Source: Cololabis saira (Eukaryota > Chordata > Actinopteri > Beloniformes > Belonidae). From it: a stretch of DNA of 64,000 nt. Under the pieces are notes generated by a model. The model did not search any database. It was not told the DNA's origin and saw only the letters and a list, made by a program, of their open reading frames with translations. Position 1 is the first letter of the stretch. Each line of letters starts with the position of its first letter. This document shows positions 29,465 through 40,745 of this stretch, in pieces. A program made the position numbers and the translations under genes. The stretch spans positions 465,001 to 529,000 of the forward strand of contig NC_084601.1 of NCBI RefSeq assembly GCF_033807715.1. The letters are read 5' to 3'.

Positions 29465-30735
29465 TGTTGTGATATGGTTAGATGAGGACCCAAGCGCAGG
29501 AGAGCAGAGTAGGAGGCCGGAGGCAGGAGTTTTCAACAAAAAAGGTTTATTTACAAAAACAAGAACTAAAAGCGCTGCAGAGCAGGATCAACAAAAACCA
29601 GGATCATGAAAGACAAAAACTACGAGGAGACATGGAGGTAGACACAGTACGGACCGACAGGGAACACGGTAATGACAAGACCAGATATACTGACGGGCTT
29701 ACGAGACACGACGAGACACAGGTGCAGACAATCAGGGCCAATGGGACACAGGAGGGACAGAACTGAAACTCAAACTGGGGGGAAGTATCAAACCCTGACA
29801 GTACCCCCCCCTCAAGGGACAGATCCCAGATGTCCCAACAGTCCACACCCAGGGCGGGCGGAGGGGGCCTGGAGGAGGGCCCAAGCCACACATGGCCAAA
29901 GTTCCAGGGGCCGTCCTCGGGACCGAGCAGACCGGCGAGAGCGTTCCGGGGATCCATCCAGGATCGCCTCAGGAAGAGGAACAGAGATGGGCGGGACCGC
30001 CTCAGGAACGGAGACTGGCGGCGGGACCGCCTCAGGAACGGAGACTGGCGACGGGACCGCCCCAGGAACGGAGACTGGCGACGGGACCGCCTCAGGAACG
30101 GAGACTGGCAACGGAATCGCCTCAGGAACAGAGACTGGCGGTGGGACCGCCTCAGGAACAGAGACTGGCGGCGGGACCGCCTCAGGAACAGAGACTGGCT
30201 GGGGGGCGACCCGGGTCCTCGAAGCTGGCTGGGGGGCGACACGGGTCCTCGGAGCTGGCTGGGGGGCGACACGGGTCCTCGGAGCTGGCTGAGGGGGGTC
30301 CGGGACCATCACCGGAGCAGGGGCTGATGCGTCCGGGACCACCACTGGAACATGGGGAGGTGCATCTGGGACCACCACTGGAACATGGGGAGGTGCGTCC
30401 GGGACCACCACTGGAACATGGGGAGGTGCATCCGGGACCACCACCGGAACATGGGGAGGTGCATCCGGGACCACCACCGGAACATGGGGAGGTGCGTCTG
30501 GGACCACCACTGGAACATGGGGAGGTGCATCTGGGACCACCACTGGAACATGGGGAGGTGCGTCCGGGACCACCACTGGAACATGGGGAGGTGCATCCGG
30601 GACCACCACCGGAACATGGGGAAGTGCGTCCGGGACCACCACCAGAACATGGGGAGGTGCGTCCGGGACCACCACTGGAACAGGGACGGGTGCAGGAGCT
30701 GGAGCTGGAGCAAAACCCAAATAACTAAAAACAAA
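29465..30735 (-). mobile_element. Non-autonomous LTR retrotransposon with proline-rich ORF, 5' end not resolved
   Basis: On the minus strand a polypurine tract (CCCTTGAGGGGGGGG, about 29805-29818) precedes a 3' LTR. The LTR runs from TGTCAGGGTTTGATACTTCC (about 29798) to about 29468. It has TAAATAAACC (polyadenylation signal) and CTGGGTCCTCA-type sequence matching the LTRs at 44402-45966. Upstream (30720-29812) is a proline-rich frame. The insertion point in the older L2 LINE is clear at about 29464. No 5' LTR is recognisable near 30735. Confidence 0.65.
29812..30720 (-). CDS. Proline-rich gag-region frame made of two in-frame minisatellites
   Basis: The 302-residue frame starts MGFAPAPAPAPVPVP. 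It consists of about 11 copies of VVVPDAPPHVP (33-bp units, 30330-30690), then a few RTRVAPQPA units, about eight copies of a SVPEAVPPPV decapeptide (30-bp units, 29960-30200), and a non-repetitive tail with ELWPCVAWALL. Repeat lengths divisible by three keep all strands open, so the opposite-strand frames (RDHHWNMGRC or PPLEHGEV repeats) are by-products. The strand is chosen because the LTR and polypurine tract run this way. Whether it is translated is unknown. Confidence 0.45.
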   Translation of the reverse strand: MGFAPAPAPAPVPVPVVVPDAPPHVLVVVPDALPHVPVVVPDAPPHVPVVVPDAPPHVPVVVPDAPPHVPVVVPDAPPHVPVVVPDAPPHVPVVVPDAPPHVPVVVPDAPPHVPVVVPDAPPHVPVVVPDASAPAPVMVPDPPQPAPRTRVAPQPAPRTRVAPQPASRTRVAPQPVSVPEAVPPPVSVPEAVPPPVSVPEAIPLPVSVPEAVPSPVSVPGAVPSPVSVPEAVPPPVSVPEAVPPISVPLPEAILDGSPERSRRSARSRGRPLELWPCVAWALLQAPSARPGCGLLGHLGSVP

Positions 30736-31107
<372 letters not shown>

Positions 31108-31429
31108 AGTCTACACGCAACAATGATCTAGAATGCAGCAGCATAATCTAAATATAAATATTACTAAGAATACTATAGAAATATTGATTTAATATAAATA
31201 CCATGTCATAGCTATCTGTTTCTTGTTATTTTCATACAAAAGTACGTTTTTCAATGTTTATAATTATTCACAAGTATGCAGTGTCATAACTACATCTCTG
31301 ACGTTCATAACAAACCAAACTGTTTGAAAATCTGTTGAGAATTGAGCAAGTTAAGGTTGTTTAAGCAGTACATGCACCATTAAACACAATGTTATGAGTG
31401 AGCGAGCTCTCCTGTGGCAAGATGGCCGC

Positions 31430-31725
31430 CGGTAAACGACGCTGGAGACTCCGCCTTGAGTCATCTAGCCTTTATATATGTCTATGGGAGTGAGTGACGA
31501 GGTGGGCGTGGCTGGCAGATGGGGTGAGCAGGAGAGAGGGGAGTGGAAAACCACTGAAGGCAGGTCTGAGCGGAGGACTGACCATGACAGAACCCCCCCC
31601 TCAAGGGATGGCTCCCGACGTCCCAAAAAGCAACACCAAGCCGGGGTGGAGGACGGGGCCAGGAGGAGGGCCTAATACTCCTCAGAGCCAGACCAGTCCA
31701 TCACCTCAACTGTCTGTACAGAGCC
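31430..31725 (-). mobile_element. Second proline-rich LTR element fragment (polypurine tract/LTR junction)
   Basis: The block CATGACAGAACCCCCCCCTC followed by AAGGGATGGCTCCCGACGTC mirrors the polypurine tract and internal end of the copy at 29805-29830 (CTGACAGTACCCCCCCCTC). Sequence to its left contains a CTTTATATATGTC stretch, possibly the LTR promoter. The element is truncated on both sides. Confidence 0.4.
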
Positions 31726-31879
31726 GTCACAATTTGAATAAGTGTATTAAAATGAACATATCAGTCTATTGCATTTCATTTTATTGTATTATTAACAAAG
31801 TTCAGTGCACAAACCACAATTCAATTCCTTGTATTTCTTTTGTATGTTTTGTATTGCACTTGTGTTTTCTCAATAAAGC

Positions 31880-32115
31880 TTGTAAAAAAAAAAAGCACTG
31901 TCCGGTCAAGGGCATTGCATTCTGGGACATAGTAGGCGAGGTAGACTGGTCTAAAATCCGCATGCTGCAGATTTTTTCCAAATCAGTAAGACATTCGGGT
32001 ATTTTTCGCATACTACTGCAGATTTAGCTTCTGTTCACATACAGCATAATACATACTACATTTTGGCAAAATCAGTACATACTAGTAGTACAGTATGCGA
32101 TTTCGGAAACGGCCA
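31880..32115. repeat. Dispersed TIR-element fragment (CATACT...CGATTTCGGAAACG type)
   Basis: The sequence ends with AGTACAGTATGCGATTTCGG, the same end type as the element at 35641-36174 (ATCCGAAATCGCATACTTCC). Its inner part (GGCATTGCATTCTGGGACAT) is a familiar fish-repeat block. Only one end is clear. Confidence 0.4.
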
Positions 32116-32236
32116 AAGACACAGGGGGTTTCAAAGTAAAACAGGAACTAAATACCAAAACCATACTTCACATCTTTCAATCATTCTTTTTTATTTATAC
32201 TTTCAGCTCAGGTATTTGTTTCCCGTTACATATATG

Positions 32237-32242
32237 TTTAAT
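32237..32242 (-). terminator. Polyadenylation signal of gene C (ATTAAA variant)
   Basis: Minus-strand ATTAAA in the position equivalent to AATAAA of gene B, about 245 bp after the stop codon. Confidence 0.4.
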
Positions 32243-32486
32243 TGAGAGGCCATCAATCGGACAAACACATGTGCAATGACAGTTTATGATGAGGTACTGT
32301 GTTTTAGTCAGTCATTCTCCTCATCAGGTGGATGGCACCACTCTGATCACATTTAATGATGTATTAGGAGAATGGCATCCTGATGCCTTCACCTTCTTTA
32401 CATAAACCTGTAGAGACAAAGACATACCAGTAAGAAAATCAGCTCCATCTGAAATCAAAGATCAAGAGTTTGTTTCAATTTCACTG

Positions 32487-33095
32487 TTAAAGGAGAGACA
32501 TTAAAAGTGAAGCACCTTTATCCATTTCCTTAAAGTCTGGTTCTCCAGAAAAGCCAAGGCAGCTTGTTTGCTTCTTGAACTGTTCCCAATCCGAGGCCGT
32601 CAGAAATGGGCTTTTGCCTGGAAACAAAAATGCAGTGATGTTTTGGATGTAATATACAGGGTATATATTTCTGATCAGATGGTTCCTACCTAAAAGGTAG
32701 AAAGTGCGGGCATGGATCTCATCTGGCACATTTGAATCGTCGACTTTCATCAACTGAACCATCTGTTTGAAGTTCTTAAGAGTGTTGTTGATACTCAGGA
32801 GCAGACAGTCCTGGCAGCTTGGCAGCACATGGAACTCTGAGGTCATGTTGGGATCTGGGGACAAGTACAGAAAAATAAAAATAAATATGAATACAAACAA
32901 CAACTTCTCTCATTTTAAATCAATTTTTGGGGTGGGTGATCAACAGCCTGGGAACTAAATTGAGATTTGGAATATAAAAGATTAAAAGGGAACAACTCAA
33001 GATAGATATAAAATGTCTTAAATTAAATGTTTATTAAAAATTAGTTGTAAAAAGAGATGCCTATCATCTGTATATAGTAGAGGAAGAAAAAAAAA

Positions 33096-33175
<80 letters not shown>

Positions 33176-36100
33176 GAGTTTCCAGCAAGACATGAAACAT
33201 ATGGGAAGATTTAAGGTTATCAGAAATGTGACTTCTTCAGCTGGTTCATTTCAGGTCTAAAACCTTACTCATCACTGTTGCAGTGTTCCCTTCAATGGTT
33301 GCATTCGCGGTTGTGAAAAAGCAGGTTCCCATCCTGGAAAAACCAACAAAGGAAGAGGTGACTTAACTTTAAAGGTCTCTTCTACAAGCCATTCACAAAT
33401 GGCACGAGAAGGAATGATGATAGTGGAATGATTTTTCAGGCGCTTCTGCAGAAGTCTGGGCGAGGAAAGCTGAGTAGTGCAGGGCAACGTGGCCCAAATC
33501 TGAGAACTGGTCAGCTCTTCTCCCAAATTCTCCCTGCAGCCTGGCGCTTTTTATTTGAGCAAACCGGTGACAGGAAAGACCATATTTGGTAAACAGACTG
33601 TCAGTGTATAGTGATGAAGAATTTTGACAGCTTGGCCCCCTGCAGGGGGAGGTTGCCCCAGTCCTACCTCCTGCAGGGCTTTGAACTGGACTCAAGACCT
33701 TTTGAGGTAGCTCCAACTTGCTACCCAACTTCCTACCCCCGGGCAGATCCCGACACCTGGAAGTTGGTTCAAACAGACATGAATCAAGAGAGCACCCCAT
33801 GGGGTGATTTGGAGGTCTGTGTCAGTCATGCCAAATGTCTGATAATGACATTTGGCCCGATTCACATCCGACTGTAAATTACTTTTTGTCTCTCGCCTGA
33901 TTCGTGTATTACAACGTCACTCGAGTCCCAGGGGAGTGCCGAGACTTCCAGCCCCCACAGAGACAAAGACCATACGGACTTCCTGATCCCTCAGGGGTGG
34001 TCCCAAAGCTAAAGGATTCACACATCTGACTGGCTCTCACTGGGCTGGTTTATTCCTGTAACTTTTGTATAAAAACCCTTTGACTGAACCCATCTGGGTC
34101 GACACACCAAATACAGACTCGATCTGTGCTGGTCATGTCGAACCCCGGCTTACTGATTAAAAACTCTCTATACCACGAGCGGACTTCTCAACTGGTTTTT
34201 GATAAATTCCTCAACAATTGATAATGGACAATGAACAGATGGAGAACAGACATGGTATCAGATGATGGTTAAAAAGGTCACACCTATGACCTTTCAGTTA
34301 ATAAGCAACTTATCTGTGGTGTGAACAGATTGTCCAACTTACAATGGGATAGTTGTTGGACAGCCCAAACTCAGGAAGGGCTGCCCTGTCATCTGTTAAC
34401 ATGTGATAACCAGCAGTCAGCTTAAAGTCTTTAAGAAACACGAAGGGTCAAAAGGGGTCAAATGGGGCCCCTTCTGGACAAACGAGAACTCTGTGAGGTT
34501 TTGCACAGATGTGTCTAAAGACACTGGTCAACTGTTAACAGAGCAGACAACCCCCCTGAATACCCTCAGGGAGTGGCCTGTCCTGTGACTTCTGTTAACA
34601 GTGATAAGGATGTGAAAAACCCAGCAGTCAGCTTAATAAGCTGACCTTAATAGGCCTAAATTCTGATTCTGGTAGTTTCATAATGACAACTTAATTCAAA
34701 TAAGGTTGATTAACCTAACACTTTTATTAAGCACTGATTTTCTGGTGTTGCAGCAAACACCAACATCATAGATTTATTTTGACTCTCTTAGCATCCACTA
34801 TGGTGGGTCTATAAAATCCAGGAAGAGAAGTTACTTCAGGATGATTACAGCTGTGAACATAAAATGCCATAAAATCTACCCTACCACATCAGGAGGTACT
34901 GCATTGATTTGGATTCCACATTACATTTTATTAAGGAAATTGGCTTCAGATTGGCCAGAAAACTAAAGGAACATTTCACCGCATTTTAGAGCAATGACGC
35001 CACCTTATACCAGGTCCCAAAGGTCCCTGATAAAAAAGGCTGGCTCTGTTCTGGGGAGACTTCGTAAAATGAAGAAGATCATGGACAACCCTGAGCATCC
35101 CCTTCACAAAACAGTGATTTGGCAACGTAGTTTCTACTGTCAGAGGTTTCTTCAGATCGGTGACACAAACCACTACAGGACATCCTTCTTGTCCACAGCA
35201 ATAACTTTTTACAATGAATCTCTGAAAATACTTGAATCATAACTACTGCAATAACTTTCAGCATCGCAGAGATATGCTCAGGAAGATTGAAAGCTTCATC
35301 ACAGGAAAAAAAATATTATCCTACATTTTTGAAGTACTGATGAATAATTTCAGTGTAGCAATTTTATTGACATTATTGTGCATGCAATATCATCCTGCAT
35401 ACACATAGGTATTAGGCTTGGGACTGAAGTATGTGAGAGGGCCATTTTCCAGGAGATCAGGGTCTGACTCATAAGTTTGTATTTTTTCACTAACCTTGGA
35501 CTGCTGTCATAAGCTGCTAATGTGGTTTCCAAAGACTTTCTATCCTCATTTTATTTGGTTACTGGAACAGATGCAGGAAAAGTCAATCATTCTCCTGAGG
35601 CTCATTCTTAATGAAAAGGTTCCGCCACTGGGTTCACAGTCGCTGCATCCGAAATCGCATACTTCCACCCTAATGAGTATTCAAAATGAGTGTGTGAGAT
35701 TTTTTAGTGCGTCCGAAACATTAGAACGTACTCAATAGTATGTACTATCCATACTCATTCCGGAGAAATTTCTGAGTGTGGATTGATGGACACTAGCCGA
35801 GCAGGAACTTCCCACAATGAAATGCAACAGCGTTTGGTTGCTAAGTGATACATATATGTCATAAGTATAATATTAAGTATAATAATATTATTATATAATA
35901 TTAATATCATAATATTCGTATTTAATAATATTATATAATGTCATCTTGTTTGGGCCAGAATAAATGGGAGAGAGCGGAGCGGAGCGCCGCTATCGCTGCT
36001 GTGACAGGTTACCATGGTAACAACCCCGTCCCCCTCCCTACGGCAGGAAGTGCCGTGTGCGCTCTTAATAGTACGTCCGAATTAATGCACACTACTGATA

Positions 36101-37940
36101 TTTACTCAAAAGTGTGCCAAATTTAAATATACTTGTTAGTATATACTTTTTAGTATGGCATTTCGGACGCACCCATTGTGTTTACACAAGGGGAACATTA
36201 ATGCTCTCAAACTTCTTTGCAAAGCTGATAACATTGTGGCCCACTCACAAAACCAGATTTTAAATATTCTCCAGTGTTGTAGACATGGTGACCAGATCTG
36301 TTTTGGTTACAGATAAATCCTAGTCTTAGTACAGTGATCTTTGGAGTGGAGAGTCTATGGTTTTTCTGCAGTTGCAATATTGTAAATGAACAACTCACAT
36401 TTTGTTGTCGTGGGACATAACAATTTCAGAGGGGCTGGACGGCGACGCTGTGATGCTGATCCAGGAGCTATCTGTTACATTCAGTATGGCTTTTATAGCA
36501 TCATGGTCAGTATAGCCAGAAACGAACATCCATTTACCATACATCTGAAAAGAAAAGCAAGAAGAAATGTAATTAGTTCTGTGTGTGTGTAAAAACAAAA
36601 TACAAATCAAACTTAAACTTCACTGGTCTTTTATCTCAGACAAGGTATTTTAGGTTGTTCTTTACCCGACCTGTTTCAGAGTGTTACATAAGGTAAAGAA
36701 CAACCTACAATACCTTTTCTGACATAAAAGAACCAGCGAAGTTTAATTGTAAACCAAAGATAACATGAACTTTATTGAATTATAATGCAAATCATGTGAT
36801 CACAGAAGGTTTTACTTTACAGTATATTAGGCAAGTACAACCTCAGAAAAAATTACTTTTTTGTGCTGTAAAATTTCCTTTTAACAAAATAAAGTCAAAA
36901 AGGAAAGAAAATATGTCAGTAATGCCAAGAACCCCATTTCTGCTTCCTTAGGATTTAAAAGAGTAGGTTGCACCCTCGATGTAATTATTATCAGCGGGTG
37001 AACAGACCTCATTGCCAACAGGGAAAGACAACGATCTTAGACATGTAATTATCAATCATGAGCTGCCAATCCTGACACCCAAGGTGAAATCATGTGAGGC
37101 TCAGAGAAATAATAGTAATAAAAAAAAAACCAACAACAATAAAAAAATGCTACAAAACTAGATTTTAGATCCTGAAAGCCTCATTGAGCATAGAAAATGT
37201 TTAGGTCCATGACAGCTCAACTAGAAGAAGACTGAACAAGTACAGGTTCTTTGGAAGAACAGACCACTTGGTCAAAATTGAATCATGCAGGCAGGCAATG
37301 ATCTGAAGCACAAATCTACATCAGAATAGCTGACAAAAAATTTTAAGAATCAAGGTTGTAGAATGGTCTAGTCAAAATACAGACCTTGACCTTACTGAAA
37401 TGCCTTGGTGGGACCTTAAGAGAGCAGCACATATAATGCCTTGAAACCGCATGGAAAGGATTCAATGTTGGGAATAAAAAGGCATAGAATTCCTCAGCGT
37501 ACAAGAAACAGCTCCTTTAGGTTAATACCATTAAAGTTGGGCAATGAACAACAGTCATTAGGGTACTTAGTATTTCTTCCATTCTTCATTCTTCAAAATG
37601 GCAGAAGGCACCCTGAAAACTAAACTAGCATATGCCTTTTGTCTTTACTGGTTTTTATCAGGATAACTGCTTCAGGCATTACGTGATGAAGATTCAGATG
37701 GATGCTGCATGAAAATGGCTGGTTAAAAATGAATCTGGCTTCATATAAATGCTGTGAGACATGAGCACATTAATCTCTGTTCATACCCAAAGACCAAGGA
37801 TGGGAAGAGAGAATACTTACCAGAGAAGGGTCGGCCAGGGACAAAGGTGTGACCAACGGTTGGCATTCTTCAGGCGTCAGAGCCGAGCTGCTCAGAAACA
37901 GGACTGCAAACAGGAGATGAGACCTCAGCCACAGATTCAT
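32487..37940 (-). CDS. Gene C: complete secreted lipocalin, paralogue of gene B, five exons
   Basis: Coding exons are 37821-37940, 36399-36544, 33269-33333, 32690-32854 and 32487-32617 (120+146+65+165+131 = 627 nt). They give 208 codons plus TAA with GT-AG junctions in the same phases as gene B. The signal peptide is MNLWLRSHLLFAVLFLSSSA and the mature start again LTPEECQPL. The GxW motif is G43-K44-W45. Sequons are at N62, N99, N113 and N133. Cysteines are at C26, C93, C124 and C127, plus one in QTSCLGF. Exon 1 and exon 4's start are nearly identical to gene B. Exon 2 and the middle of exon 4 differ most, which may reflect changed ligand specificity (inference). Intron 2 is 3.07 kb against 1.1 kb in gene B because of insertions at 33.6-34.2, 34.8-35.2 and 35.6-36.2 kb. 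Confidence 0.8.
33098..33174. repeat. (GT)n microsatellite in gene C intron 3
   Basis: Uninterrupted GT run between exons 3 and 4 of gene C. Confidence 0.95.
33815..34220 (+). mobile_element. Possible solo LTR in gene C intron 2
   Basis: The segment has an LTR-like layout: TGTC start region (33815-33840), a TGTATAAAAACCC promoter near 34067, then TGATTAAAAACTCTC and an end GATAAATTCCTCAACA at 34204-34219. It is absent from the homologous intron of gene B, so it arrived after the duplication or was lost there. A short TSD was not found and no internal coding region exists. Confidence 0.4.
34994..35242 (+). pseudogene. LINE ORF2 C-terminal fragment in gene C intron 2
   Basis: The frame reads RSQRSLIKKAGSVLGRL, a DNPEHPLH block, QRSFYCQRFLQI and YRTSFLSTAITFYNESLK before a stop. 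This is the typical end of Rex1-like LINE ORF2 (basic HPLH region, then RYRxSFxPxAI). It is short, 5'-truncated and missing from gene B's intron. Confidence 0.55.
35641..36174. mobile_element. Short TIR element in gene C intron 2
   Basis: The left end TCGCTGCATCCGAAATCGCA and right end (reverse complement TGGGTGCGTCCGAAATGCCA) are inverted repeats. Both continue into CATACT and TAGTATAT-like blocks. The interior is AT-rich with TATTAATAT repeats (35860-35940) and non-coding. A half copy is at 31880-32115. The superfamily is not determined. Confidence 0.6.
36612..36744. repeat. Fold-back hairpin in gene C intron 1
   Basis: Left arm ACTTCACTGGTCTTTTATCT...GGTTGTTCTTTACC pairs with right arm GGTAAAGAACAACCTACAAT...AAAAGAACCAGCGAAGTTT around a ~30-bp loop. 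It is just upstream of exon 2 (transcript sense) and absent from gene B's intron 1. Confidence 0.75.
37140..37445 (+). pseudogene. Degenerate Tc1/mariner transposase fragment in gene C intron 1
   Basis: With stops and frameshifts the plus strand gives a Tc1-like series: GNDLKHKSTSE, KNFKNQGCRMV, SKYRP-P and EMPWWDLKRAAH. This corresponds to the D-N-D-P-K-H and P-D-L-N-P-I-E-x-x-W-x-x-L-K blocks around the second and third catalytic residues. It is heavily decayed, with no TIRs detected. Confidence 0.4.
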
Positions 37941-38040
37941 GGTGCTACTTTAGAACTTCAGAATTAAACTATTGGAAAAATAGGAAAAAGATGTGCACTT
38001 TGTAAAGTCACAGTGACTTATGATCCTGTGACTTACTCAG

Positions 38041-38048
38041 CTTTTATC
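38041..38048 (-). promoter_or_regulatory. TATA-like box of gene C
   Basis: The minus strand reads GATAAAAG about 101-108 bp upstream of the ATG, in the block shared with gene B (CAGCTTTTATCTAATCTGAC on the plus strand). Confidence 0.4.
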
Positions 38049-38525
38049 TAATCTGACAGATATGACAAATATGGGTTTTTAAGCAATTACCTAATAATGT
38101 GTTTTCCCCTCCTTTGGTTACTGCTTTTTTCTTTTTTTTTCCTACCGCTGTTATGTACATAAAACTCTGCTGCCACTGTATTCCAGTATACGGATTCGCC
38201 CTAATAAGATTTCAAACAACACTGATGGGTTTCTGTATTTGACATTTAATGATTTGCTAAACTTCTCTTTGTCAACAAGGTTACACAAATACATGTGAGC
38301 CTGAGGATCTGGGATGAACCCTGCACTGAGAAACAGCCTGATGTCAACTAACACTGATGCAATATTTAACATATCAAGGGGCAACTTTACAGTGAGCATC
38401 CAAAAATACGAAAATATTCACACACTGAATAAAAGAATGAGAAATAAGGCAACTCACAAATAAATTGTTTTTCATTTGGCGGCATCAAATTTTACAAAGA
38501 TGATCTGTTCACAGTAAAATTATTA

Positions 38526-40745
38526 GGGAGTGATCAGTCGGTTTAGGTGAGCCTCTGCGTGAGTTTCTGGTTTGGTTTCGGAAGCGTCAGTGTTGTTACT
38601 GCCCACCTCGGGTTAAGACAATATAGGGCAACTAAATGTTAAATATTTAATAAAAAAAAAAAAGGAAAATCCTCAGCTGAAACAAACGCCAACTGGATTA
38701 ATGTGTGGCGTATTGTTTTCCAACCCAAACACACCTGGAGGTTAAACTGCCAAAGTTGTGAACGGTGAAGCGAGCGCGTGAGAGGGCGTGATGTTGCAAG
38801 TCTGCCTGCGCAAGTCCTCCGAGCAGGGCTAAAACCAAAGTAGTGCAAAATGTGTCTCAAAACCATCCCGGTCACATATGGGTACAGACCAAGACGCGCC
38901 TCCCATAGGCAGCGCAATCCGCAAACCTGTGTTGTCCTGTGGCTTACCCGTCCTCCACATCCTCTTTTACCTTTGGTCTCTGGAACTGTCAGTCCGCAGT
39001 TAACAAAACAGAGTTTATCAGTTCATTGTTACGTCTCTCAGACATTCAGGTCCTAGCCCTGACAGAGACTTCGATCTGCCCAGAAAACACAGCTACACCA
39101 GCTGCTCTAACCGTAGATGCAGAATTCACTCAAACACCTCACTCTTCTGGACGAAGAGGTGGTACAGGTTTCTCATGTCCAAAAAGTAGATTTTCACATC
39201 CATCTGTCCCATTGCTAACTGCTCATCACTTGAATATCACCCAGTAAAAATCTCCAAGCCCTTCACTGCTTACATTCTGGTCATATACCGCCCTCCAGGA
39301 TCTCTGAACTGGACATGATTCTCTCCGACATTCCTAATGATGGCTCTCCACTAATTTTACTGGGAGATATGAACATTCACATCAGCAAAACACGGACAAA
39401 TGAATGTCCGGCTCTCATCCACTCTTTCAGTCTTACACTGGTTCAAAATTCTCCAACACACAAAGCTGGTAACATCCTTGACCTGGTGCTGACCAGAAAC
39501 TGCACTACAGCTGACTATGTGTCACGCCACTGCATCTCTCAGACAACTTCCTGGTTAAATGTTCCATCTCCCTTCCTCATGTCACTCACCTGACTCCAGA
39601 GACGGTTTCCTACCACATAAACTTAGATCTCTCAGCCCTACACAGCTGTCTAATGAGGTCTGCTATAACCTTCCTTCCCTCTCAGTCTTTTCCACACTAT
39701 CTGTTAATGAGGCTACGGAAACACTGCTCCTCACTCACCTCCTCTCTGTCTAATATGACACCAAGATTCCTAGCAAAAAATGTGGGCACAAGTGTGCTGG
39801 AATCTGGACCAGAGGACATATCCTCTGGTGTCCAAACCAGCTGGGCAGAAACCTCCCAGTCCATGGCTCACAAAGGTTCTGAGGGACCACAGAGCTGGTC
39901 TTAGGGCAGAAGGAGGAAAGTGACACAAATCCAAAAAGCACACTGACTTGTCTGACTACCGACAAAAACTTTTATTTTTCACATCAATCTTAAAGGCTGC
40001 CAAAGTATCCTTTTACCTGAACAAAATACAAAACACCCCCAACTCCCGATAAATGTTCATGGCGTTTAACTCTCTTCTCTCTCCATCACCTGCTCAACCT
40101 CTTACTGGGTTGTCTGCAGTTTGCGTCCTACTTTACTGAAAAGGTTGCTACTATCAGTAACCAATTATCTGAGCCTGTCCATCACAGCCTACTCCAACCG
40201 GCTACTGGTGCCTCTCTGTGCTCCTTCCGGCCTCTAAATGAGGATGAAGTCTCTAAACTTCTAGTCGGCTCAAAACCAACGACCTGTCCTCTCAATCCTG
40301 TCCCTATCGACATCCTGCAGAATATATTAGCGATAGTAAAACCTGCAATAACCCACATTCAACTCCTCTCTTGCATGTGGCATCTTTCACTCTGCCTTCA
40401 AACAAGCTCGGGTCACCCCACTGCTGAAAAAAACCACACTCAACCCTGCCTAGGTTGAAAACTACCGGCAGATCTCACTGCTCCCGTTCATGTCTAAAAT
40501 TCTAGAACCTGCCGTCTTCAGTCAGGTCTCACAGTTTCTTCACGACAACTGCCGGTACGATCCACATCAGTCTGGAAACTGCTCTTCTGTCAGTTATTGA
40601 GTCTCTACGGGCTGCCAGATCTGCTGGTCTATCCTCGTTCCTCATACTGCTTGACCTGTCTGCTGCCTTTGACACGGTCAACCACCACATCCTCCTCTCC
40701 ACACTGTCAACGCTTGGCATTTCAGGGTCTGTCCTCCTGTGGTTC
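38526..40745 (+). pseudogene. Decayed L2-type LINE: 5' leader, endonuclease and start of RT
   Basis: A leader shared with the gene B side (38526-38975) leads into an endonuclease frame at 38939: LWNCQSAVNKTEFISSLLRL, SDIQVLALTETSICPENTAT. Then come YRPPGSL, SPLILLGDMNIHISKTRTNE and THKAGNILDLVLTRNCTTAD (39315 on). The RT begins near 40230 (LNEDEVSKLLVGSKP) and reaches the AFDTVNHHILLSTLSTLGI-type block at about 40670-40725 before breaking off. Many frameshifts and stops are present. The first monomer is truncated compared with 28735-29464. Confidence 0.7.

Noticed and set aside
29892..30728. Plus-strand 278-codon PPLEHGEV-type repeat frame
   Set aside because: Opposite-strand by-product of 33-bp and 30-bp units. 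LTR and polypurine tract direction favour the minus frame.
31802..32027. Frames over the fish repeat at 31.8-32.0 kb
   Set aside because: AT-rich dispersed repeat sequence with no protein motif.
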